A stretch of DNA of 11,437 bases from Sutterellaceae bacterium (GTDB lineage: Bacteria > Pseudomonadota > Gammaproteobacteria > Burkholderiales > Burkholderiaceae_F), in NCBI GenBank assembly GCA_030531135.1, contig JAUNOJ010000036.1, positions 1-11,437 of the forward strand. Reading direction: 5' to 3'. The stretch's first letter is position 1. Each line of letters begins with the position of its first letter. The notes under the pieces were generated by a model. It was not told the DNA's origin, searched no databases, and worked only from the letters and a program-made list of their open reading frames with translations. Shown here one piece after another: positions 7,237 to 11,437 of the stretch. Made by a program: the position numbers and the translations under genes.

Positions 7237-7276
7237 TCTATTGGAAGATTTTCCAAAATTCGTAAAATCTTCCAAT
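7201..7276. promoter_or_regulatory. Array of four related sites, probable operator region
   Basis: Four related 16-bp sites sit at 7201-7216 (minus), 7220-7235 (plus), 7240-7255 (plus) and 7261-7276 (minus), with centres about 20 bp apart. In the plus sense the cores read GGAAAATGTTC, GCAAGATGTTC, GGAAGATTTTC and GGAAGATTTTA, roughly a GAA-N4-TTC half-palindrome. Sites one and two share 12 of 16 bases; three and four share their first 13. The two-helical-turn period suggests cooperative protein binding in the gap between the divergent transporter and ATPase-like genes. Confidence 0.55.
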
Positions 7277-7278
7277 AG
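7238..7278. repeat. 15-bp perfect inverted repeat over a likely promoter
   Basis: CTATTGGAAGATTTT (7238-7252) and AAAATCTTCCAATAG (7264-7278) are perfect 15-bp arms around 11 bases. The repeat contains TTGGAA (7242-7247) and TAAAAT (7263-7268) 15 bases apart, a possible sigma70-type promoter for the gene at 7300. Such an overlap is expected of a repressor-controlled promoter. Confidence 0.8.
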
Positions 7279-7299
7279 CCTGTTGACACGAAAACCGCC

Positions 7300-8478
7300 A
7301 TGATCCAAAGACGCCGCTACATCGAGCAAATTCGCCCGTTTTTCGAATCCGACCTCGTGAAGCTCGTCACGGGCGTTCGTCATTGCGGCAAGCGTACGCT
7401 TTTGCGGCAAATCGAAGAAAATTTTCATCAACAAAACAAACCGACGTTGCGGTTGGATTTTGACGAACCTTCCACCGCCAACGCCATCGACTCGATTTCG
7501 ACACTCGAAGCAGTCGTTGACCAAGCGCTTTGTGCCGCCGACGGACAAAAGCTGTACGTCTTTCTCACCGAAGTTCAGAATCTCTCGGACTGGCATGTTG
7601 CCTGTCGTTCTCTGAGACTCAAAAACCTCTCGCTTTTCGTAACGAGCAGTACTTCGGTTGTGCTCACAAGAGAATTCACCCGGGAACTGAGCGGGCGCTA
7701 CGTTTCTTTTCGCCTACACCCCTTTGTATACAAAGAACTTTGTGCCGGCAATCGTACCTATCCCGTCACCGGCTATTTGATGCTCGGCGGTTTCCCTCAA
7801 GTTCTTGATTCGGAAAAGAAGACTGCTACGCCGGCCAAGCTCAAAGCGATCGAGAGCTCGATTATGGGCGACATCGTCCGTCGCTATCGCATTCGAAAGG
7901 ACGAGATTTTCCGACAGCTTGCGAACATCGTTTTGGCTTCCAATGCCCGGATTTTGAGTGCGAATGCCGTTTGCCATGCGCTCAAAGAAGAAGGGCACGA
8001 CGTCACAATCACCACCGTCTGCAAGTTTCTGGATTATCTCAAAGAGACCTATTTGATCGATGCGGTGCCGATTTTCGACACCAAAGCAAAGCGAGCGTTG
8101 AGCTACTACGAAAAGTTTTATGCCATCGATGCCGGGCTATCCACTATTCGTCAAATCAACAATCGCCCGAATTTGACACGCAACCTCGAAAACATCGTCT
8201 ATAACGAATTGCTCTACCGCGGCTACGCCCTACAGGTCTTTCGACACGACTCTCACACCATCGACTTTTTGGCCGTGAAAGCCGGCAAAGAATACTTGGT
8301 ACAGGTCGCCTACAGCATAGCGGAGCCTTGCACGTACGAGCGCGAGTTTGCACCGTTTCACAGGCTTGATAACAGTCGACTGAAGATCATTATTACGAAC
8401 GATGAGGCGGATTTCTCCACCTCAACGGTCAGGCACATTTGCCTGAAGAACTTTTTGCTGTCCGATGATCTTGAGTAA
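7300..8478 (+). CDS. COG1373/DUF4143 ATPase-like protein with degenerate Walker motifs
   Basis: This 392-residue protein has the layout of the COG1373 family: an N-terminal AAA-type domain (about 1-170), a winged-helix-like middle, and a C-terminal DUF4143 restriction-endonuclease-like domain (about 255-345). Recognisable blocks are TGVRHCGKRTLL, LYVFLTEVQNLSDW, LSGRYVSFRLHPFVYKEL, LGGFPQVL, KFYAIDAGL, ENIVYNELLYRGY and IDFLAVKAGKEYLVQVAY. Relative to the usual G-x4-G-K-[ST], the residue after Lys31 is Arg32, and the Walker B Asp is Thr90 (Glu91 remains). ATP hydrolysis is therefore doubtful. The family's cellular role is poorly known. No Shine-Dalgarno precedes the ATG at 7300, but the family's MI-x-R start fits. 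It converges on the YheT-like gene with a 24-bp gap. Confidence 0.85.
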   Translation: MIQRRRYIEQIRPFFESDLVKLVTGVRHCGKRTLLRQIEENFHQQNKPTLRLDFDEPSTANAIDSISTLEAVVDQALCAADGQKLYVFLTEVQNLSDWHVACRSLRLKNLSLFVTSSTSVVLTREFTRELSGRYVSFRLHPFVYKELCAGNRTYPVTGYLMLGGFPQVLDSEKKTATPAKLKAIESSIMGDIVRRYRIRKDEIFRQLANIVLASNARILSANAVCHALKEEGHDVTITTVCKFLDYLKETYLIDAVPIFDTKAKRALSYYEKFYAIDAGLSTIRQINNRPNLTRNLENIVYNELLYRGYALQVFRHDSHTIDFLAVKAGKEYLVQVAYSIAEPCTYEREFAPFHRLDNSRLKIIITNDEADFSTSTVRHICLKNFLLSDDLE

Positions 8479-8502
8479 ACCTTGTGGGCTTACCCAACGG
8501 CC

Positions 8503-9543
8503 TTACAGCCACGAAAAAATCGACTTCTTGGGCTCGGGTTTGGGTTGAGGCTTCTCCGTCTCCACCTTGGGATCAAACGCCGAGAAAAAGCGCATGATGC
8601 GCTCGGGCAGATATCCCAAGTCCCCCGGGGGATTGCCGCGCGGAAAACCGATGTGACCGCCCTCTTCGGGCTGCTCCAAGTACACGTCGGAGCTTACGTC
8701 CTTTTCTCCGGGCAAAGCCCACACGGGCAAAAACGGATCGTTTTTGGCGTTTAAAAGTAAGAGCGGCACGCGCACGCCCTTTAAAGCAGGTTTGGCCGAG
8801 CATTTCGTCCAATAATCCATAGCGCTCTTAAAGCCATGAATCGGCGCCGTATAAACGGAGTCGAAATCGTAGAGCGACTCGCATTTTTTCACTTGTTCCA
8901 TGTCGATCAAGTCGGGGAAACGCTTGGCTTTGTCCAAAAGCTTTTCTTTTAGGGTCGACAAGAACATTTCGGCATAAAGCTTGTTGGCGCCTTTGTTGAG
9001 AATTTCGCTTCCGGCTACCAAGTCCACCGGCGCGCCCACGCTCACGGCCGCCGTCAGGAAACCGGCCTTTTCACCTCTGTCGCCCAAATATTTGGAGAGT
9101 TGATTGCCGCCGAGGCTGACGCCCACGGCATAAATGGGGGCGGTGATATAGCGCTCGTGCACGGTTTTCAATGCCCATTCGCAGTCGTCGCTATCGCCCG
9201 CAAAATACGCGCGCGGCAAGCGGTTGGGTAAACCGCCGCAACCTCTGAAGTGCGCAACCACACCTCGCCAGCCGCGCACCGCACATTCATGCATCAGGGC
9301 TTCGGCGTAGTGACTGTCCGAGCCCCCTTCGAGTCCGTGAAAATGCACCAACACAGGAGCATTGAGTTCGGCGGGTTCGGGCTCTGACCAATCGAACACC
9401 ATGAAGTCGCCGTCGGGCATATCGATCAGCTCGCGGCGATAACTGATTTCCGGACGCGGGAAAAAGCGTGCGGGCACAATTGTTTGCAGATGCGCTCCGG
9501 GTAACCAGCGCGGAGCTTTGTAGTCGGACTGTAAAACGGGCAT
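8503..9543 (-). CDS. yheT: YheT-family alpha/beta hydrolase
   Basis: This 346-residue protein resembles the YheT/COG0429 family of putative esterases with an alpha/beta hydrolase fold. It begins with the family block YKAPRWLPGAHLQTI. The oxyanion-hole motif is HFHGLEGG (67-74), followed by FRGCGG and the nucleophile elbow GVSLGG with Ser143. Asp269 in NAKNDPF and His297 in GGHIGF complete a catalytic triad. A Pro/Lys/Glu-rich tail (about 327-342) is probably disordered. The frame stays open upstream to 9663, but the extra 40 residues do not look like the family and the ATG at 9543 starts it correctly; no clear SD is present. There is no signal peptide, so it is probably cytoplasmic or peripheral. 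The substrate is unknown. Confidence 0.9.
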   Translation of the reverse strand: MPVLQSDYKAPRWLPGAHLQTIVPARFFPRPEISYRRELIDMPDGDFMVFDWSEPEPAELNAPVLVHFHGLEGGSDSHYAEALMHECAVRGWRGVVAHFRGCGGLPNRLPRAYFAGDSDDCEWALKTVHERYITAPIYAVGVSLGGNQLSKYLGDRGEKAGFLTAAVSVGAPVDLVAGSEILNKGANKLYAEMFLSTLKEKLLDKAKRFPDLIDMEQVKKCESLYDFDSVYTAPIHGFKSAMDYWTKCSAKPALKGVRVPLLLLNAKNDPFLPVWALPGEKDVSSDVYLEQPEEGGHIGFPRGNPPGDLGYLPERIMRFFSAFDPKVETEKPQPKPEPKKSIFSWL

Positions 9544-9562
9544 AAAAACGAAGTAACAAACG

Positions 9563-9590
9563 GTGCTAAATGTTCGCAAAAGTTTAGCGC
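9563..9590. repeat. Inverted repeat upstream of the YheT-like gene
   Basis: GTGCTAAA (9563-9570) and TTTAGCGC (9583-9590) form an 8-bp stem with one G-U, around a 12-base spacer, 20 bases before the ATG at 9543. It could be an operator or a 5'-leader hairpin; nothing else supports a function. Confidence 0.4.
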
Positions 9591-9687
9591 TCGAAAAGGT
9601 TTGCGGATACGATCCCCAGCCTCGAAGTTGTACCAATATTTTTCCGACACCGACCGTGCACATCGTTTTTGAGATCCTGTTGCAGGC

Positions 9688-9693
9688 TACAAT
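9688..9693 (+). promoter_or_regulatory. Possible -10 box for the gene at 9740
   Basis: TACAAT at 9688-9693 is a five-of-six match to a sigma70 -10 box, 46 bases before the ATG. No good -35 is found at 16-18 bases; TTGAGA at 9669 is too close. The assignment is weak. Confidence 0.3.
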
Positions 9694-9739
9694 CGTTTCG
9701 AGAAAAATCCTTCTTTTACCGACAAATTAAGCCTCTGCC

Positions 9740-10957
9740 ATGATCTATCTACGTCGAGATATTGAAAAGGCTTTCTTGCAAGCCTCCCGAGAGTACGCAG
9801 TCGTTCTTGTCACAGGCGCACCTCATGTCGGAAAAACGACCATGCTCAAAGCCTTGGCCGGGGCCGATCGCTCATATGTCACGTTTGACGATCTCTTTGA
9901 GCGCGACTTGGCACAACGCGATCCCGCCGGGTTCTTGCAAAGGTATCGGCCGCCGGTTTTGATCGACGAAGTCCAATATGCGCCGCAATTGTTTGCCTAC
10001 ATCAAACAGGCGGTCGATAAAGGCGCAACCCCCGGATCGTTTTGGCTCGCGGCCAGCCAAACCCTTTCGTCCATCGATGCCCTAAAGTCGATGGCAGGAC
10101 GCGTTGCCGTTTTGCGCATGAGTTCGCTTTCGCAACGAGAAATCGACGGGCACGATGACGATGCCGATTTTTGCCTTACGCTTGACGCTTGGCAAAGACG
10201 AGCACAAAACCGACAACCGAAGACACTGTCGGCAATCTTCTCTTGCATTTGGCGCGGCGCGTTGCCGCATGCGCTTAACCCGACAACGGATCGCGACGAC
10301 TTCTACAGCACCTACGTGTCCGATTTGATCACGCGTTGCGTCACTGCGCTTTTGCCCGGCATCGACCCCTGCCGATTCTTGCGCTTCATGATTGCCGCGG
10401 CTTCTCGCACGGCGCAGACCCTCAACCTCAAAGCCATGGCACGCGTAGCGGAAATGGACGAAGAAACCGCCAAGGTCTGGCTCAAAGCTTTGAAAGCGTT
10501 GGGGATCGTTTTCTTTGTCGATGCGCTCCGTCACCCATTACTCAAGCGCACTGTCAAAAAGCCCAAACTCTACTTCGAAGACACGGGGCTTGTCGCCTAC
10601 CTGACGCGCTACCCGACGCCTGAAATTCTCGAAGTCGGAGCACTGAACTGCGCCGTTTACGAAAACTTCGTCGTCACCGAAATCATGAAAAACATCCGCA
10701 ATCGAGGGTTGAACTTTGAGTTTTACTACTGGCGCGATTTCGACGGCAAAACCGTTGACCTGATTCTCGAAGTGGACGGACAACTCTTTCCGATTGTCAT
10801 CCGAAAGACAGACAAGCCCAAGCTTTTCGATGTCAGGCACTTCTCGGTACTGAAAAAAGCTCCATTGTCTGTCGGCTCCGGCGCCGTCATTTGCATGAGT
10901 CCGACGGTCGGTGCACTGAATACCGAGACCTTGGTGATCCCGACTTGGGCACTCTGA
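9740..10957 (+). CDS. COG1373/DUF4143 ATPase, second member, with altered nuclease-like motif
   Basis: This 405-residue protein belongs to the same broad family as the one at 7300 but to a different branch. The ATPase domain is intact: Walker A GAPHVGKT (26-33), Walker B VLIDE (73-77), then QYAPQLFAYIK and the FWLAASQ sensor region, where many relatives have TGS. The C-terminal DUF4143 part has LYFEDTGLVAYL (277-288), YENFVVTEIMK (307-317) and FYYWRDFDGKTVDLILE (328-344), followed by PIVIRKT (351-357). Most family members have PIEIKKT there, so the usual Glu and Lys of the PD-(D/E)xK core are Val353 and Arg355. Binding and hydrolysis of ATP are likely; nuclease activity is unlikely. Biological function is unknown. 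No SD is seen before the ATG. The upstream neighbour is divergent. Confidence 0.88.
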   Translation: MIYLRRDIEKAFLQASREYAVVLVTGAPHVGKTTMLKALAGADRSYVTFDDLFERDLAQRDPAGFLQRYRPPVLIDEVQYAPQLFAYIKQAVDKGATPGSFWLAASQTLSSIDALKSMAGRVAVLRMSSLSQREIDGHDDDADFCLTLDAWQRRAQNRQPKTLSAIFSCIWRGALPHALNPTTDRDDFYSTYVSDLITRCVTALLPGIDPCRFLRFMIAAASRTAQTLNLKAMARVAEMDEETAKVWLKALKALGIVFFVDALRHPLLKRTVKKPKLYFEDTGLVAYLTRYPTPEILEVGALNCAVYENFVVTEIMKNIRNRGLNFEFYYWRDFDGKTVDLILEVDGQLFPIVIRKTDKPKLFDVRHFSVLKKAPLSVGSGAVICMSPTVGALNTETLVIPTWAL

Positions 10958-10991
10958 CCGCCATTTTCTAGGCAGTATTCCCAGGGGGTAT

Positions 10992-11020
10992 TTGCACTTT
11001 TTCTTCGGCTCCGTTAAAGT
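10992..11020 (+). promoter_or_regulatory. Candidate sigma70 promoter of the aroG leader
   Basis: TTGCAC (10992-10997) and TAAAGT (11015-11020) are exactly 17 bases apart. Both boxes are imperfect, but the position suits a leader transcript starting near 11027, about 50 bases before the leader peptide. Confidence 0.4.
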
Positions 11021-11079
11021 GAAAGCCATTGACGCGAAACGTTTTGTCAGACGCGTCGAAATTTGGAAAACTTTTAGAC

Positions 11080-11154
11080 ATGCTTTACACCGCACGATTT
11101 TATTTTTACTCCTTTTTCTGCTCCAAGGCGGAAGGAGTACGCGTGCACGCTTAA
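11080..11154 (+). CDS. Phe/Tyr-rich leader peptide of the aroG attenuator
   Basis: A 24-codon frame starts with ATG at 11080 and stops with TAA at 11152. Residues 6-13 read RFYFYSFF; in all, seven of 24 residues are Phe or Tyr (Tyr3, Phe7, Tyr8, Phe9, Tyr10, Phe12, Phe13). Runs of regulatory codons like this mark leader peptides of attenuators such as pheL, where a ribosome stalls when the charged tRNA is scarce. The frame ends 22 bases before an intrinsic terminator, which lies ahead of the DAHP synthase gene. The SD is weak (GGAAA about 14 bases upstream). The product itself would have no function other than its translation. Confidence 0.75.
   Translation: MLYTARFYFYSFFCSKAEGVRVHA
11107..11139 (+). 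promoter_or_regulatory. Attenuator 1:2 pause hairpin
   Basis: TACTCCTT (11107-11114) and AAGGAGTA (11132-11139) are perfect 8-bp arms. The left arm lies on the codons for Tyr10, Ser11 and Phe12 of the leader peptide, so a ribosome stalled on Phe/Tyr codons would break this stem. That would free GGCGG (11127-11131) to pair with CCGCC (11179-11183), the left arm of the terminator. Confidence 0.6.
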
Positions 11155-11176
11155 AGCAAGCAAACCGAAGTACGAC

Positions 11177-11210
11177 AACCGCCAGGAAGCCTCGGCCCCG
11201 GCGGTTTTTT
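11177..11210 (+). terminator. Attenuator terminator ahead of aroG
   Basis: AACCGCC (11177-11183) pairs with GGCGGTT (11200-11206), with possible extra pairing inside the loop, and a run of six T ends at 11210. It lies between the leader peptide stop and the DAHP synthase start (65 bases downstream), where an ordinary terminator would silence the gene unless controlled. Confidence 0.8.
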
Positions 11211-11275
11211 GTTAGATAGCCTCGGTCGAACAGAGAGCGGTTTGAAAACTTTTTTGAAATATCGGGAGAACAACC

Positions 11276-11437
11276 ATGCGACACACCACCGACGACCTTC
11301 GAATTCAGGAGATTCGCGAACTTACGCCTCCGGCTCACTTGATCCGTGAATTCCCCTGCGAGGAAGTCGCTTCTCAAACCGTTCATCGTGCCCGCGAAGC
11401 CGCGCACGACATCCTGCACGGCAACGACGACAGAATG
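11276..11437 (+). CDS. aroG: DAHP synthase, class I AroFGH type (5' part only)
   Basis: 3-Deoxy-7-phosphoheptulonate synthase condenses phosphoenolpyruvate with erythrose 4-phosphate, the first step of the shikimate pathway. The 54 visible residues show the N-terminal block of the E. coli AroF/G/H type: TTDDLRIQEIRELTPPAHL, then an F-P-C segment, HRAREAAHDIL and HGNDDR. The catalytic (beta/alpha)8 barrel lies beyond the right edge. This N-terminal extension is the part that carries feedback-inhibitor contacts in AroG and AroF. GGGAG seven bases upstream supports the ATG. Which isozyme it is cannot be settled; the Phe/Tyr leader suggests a Phe- or Tyr-responsive one. Confidence 0.9.
   Translation, partial: MRHTTDDLRIQEIRELTPPAHLIREFPCEEVASQTVHRAREAAHDILHGNDDRM

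Noticed and set aside
7086..7299. preQ1 riboswitch upstream of the YhhQ-like gene
   Set aside because: Small hairpins exist (ACCG/CGGT, TGCG/CGCA), but the conserved preQ1-I loop and A-rich tail, or a preQ1-II layout, are not present.
8479..8502. Terminator in the convergent gap between the first ATPase and the YheT-like gene
   Set aside because: GTGGG/CCCA gives only a 4-bp stem with no T-run, too weak to call.
9544..9663. 40-residue N-terminal extension of the YheT-like hydrolase
   Set aside because: It precedes the family's normal start, overlaps an inverted repeat and has no recognisable similarity or clear signal peptide.
10992..11219. 75-codon TTG-started frame (begins HFFF) overlapping the aroG leader
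   Set aside because: It runs through the attenuator terminator in a different frame from the leader peptide, its C-terminus is Arg-rich junk, and its TTG sits on a probable -35 box.
1..11437. CRISPR arrays, tRNA or rRNA genes, prophage genes
   Set aside because: No regularly spaced direct repeats, cloverleaf-like sequences, rRNA blocks or phage structural genes were seen on either strand.

Overview
The window looks like chromosome of a betaproteobacterium, most likely Burkholderiales and possibly a gut Sutterellaceae-type organism. This is inferred from the gene order hemH–grpE–dnaK–dnaJ, which is typical of Betaproteobacteria, from moderate GC content, from rubrerythrin (an anaerobe/microaerobe marker), and from the presence of COG1373-type ATPases. 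No taxonomic search was possible.

Layout. (1) Positions 1-60 look like the right end of an IS200/IS605-family element: the last codons of a TnpB-like frame, then the hairpin and GGATGTCAA terminus expected at the 3' end of an omega RNA. Next is an orphan DUF1778/TacA-like antitoxin (109-432), which converges on rubrerythrin (534-1073, minus) across a shared bidirectional terminator. (2) Positions 1216-6386 are the minus-strand chaperone block hemH > grpE > dnaK > dnaJ. grpE and dnaK each have their own heat-shock (sigma32/RpoH) promoter with the same -10 sequence, CCCCATATA. A terminator-like hairpin lies between dnaK and dnaJ, and a strong terminator follows dnaJ. (3) A VUT-family (YhhQ-like) membrane transporter (6513-7085, minus) ends in tandem terminators ahead of hemH. 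(4) Two plus-strand COG1373/DUF4143 ATPase-like proteins (7300-8478 and 9740-10957) flank a minus-strand YheT-family alpha/beta hydrolase (8503-9543). The first has damaged Walker A and Walker B motifs. The second keeps its ATPase motifs but has lost the usual E-x-K of its C-terminal nuclease-like fold. (5) The right edge holds the start of a DAHP synthase gene (aroG-like, 11276 onward), preceded by a Phe/Tyr-rich leader peptide and an intrinsic terminator, the layout of a transcription attenuator.

How the genes work together. GrpE, DnaK and DnaJ form the Hsp70 machine, and the two sigma32-type promoters explain co-induction by heat. HemH makes haem, rubrerythrin removes peroxide, and DAHP synthase commits carbon to aromatic amino acids, here apparently sensed through charged tRNA-Phe/Tyr. 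The most notable observations are the aroG attenuator, the 20-bp-periodic array of four related sites upstream of the degenerate ATPase, the paired but opposite degeneration of the two ATPases, and the IS605/omega-RNA end with its readable guide.
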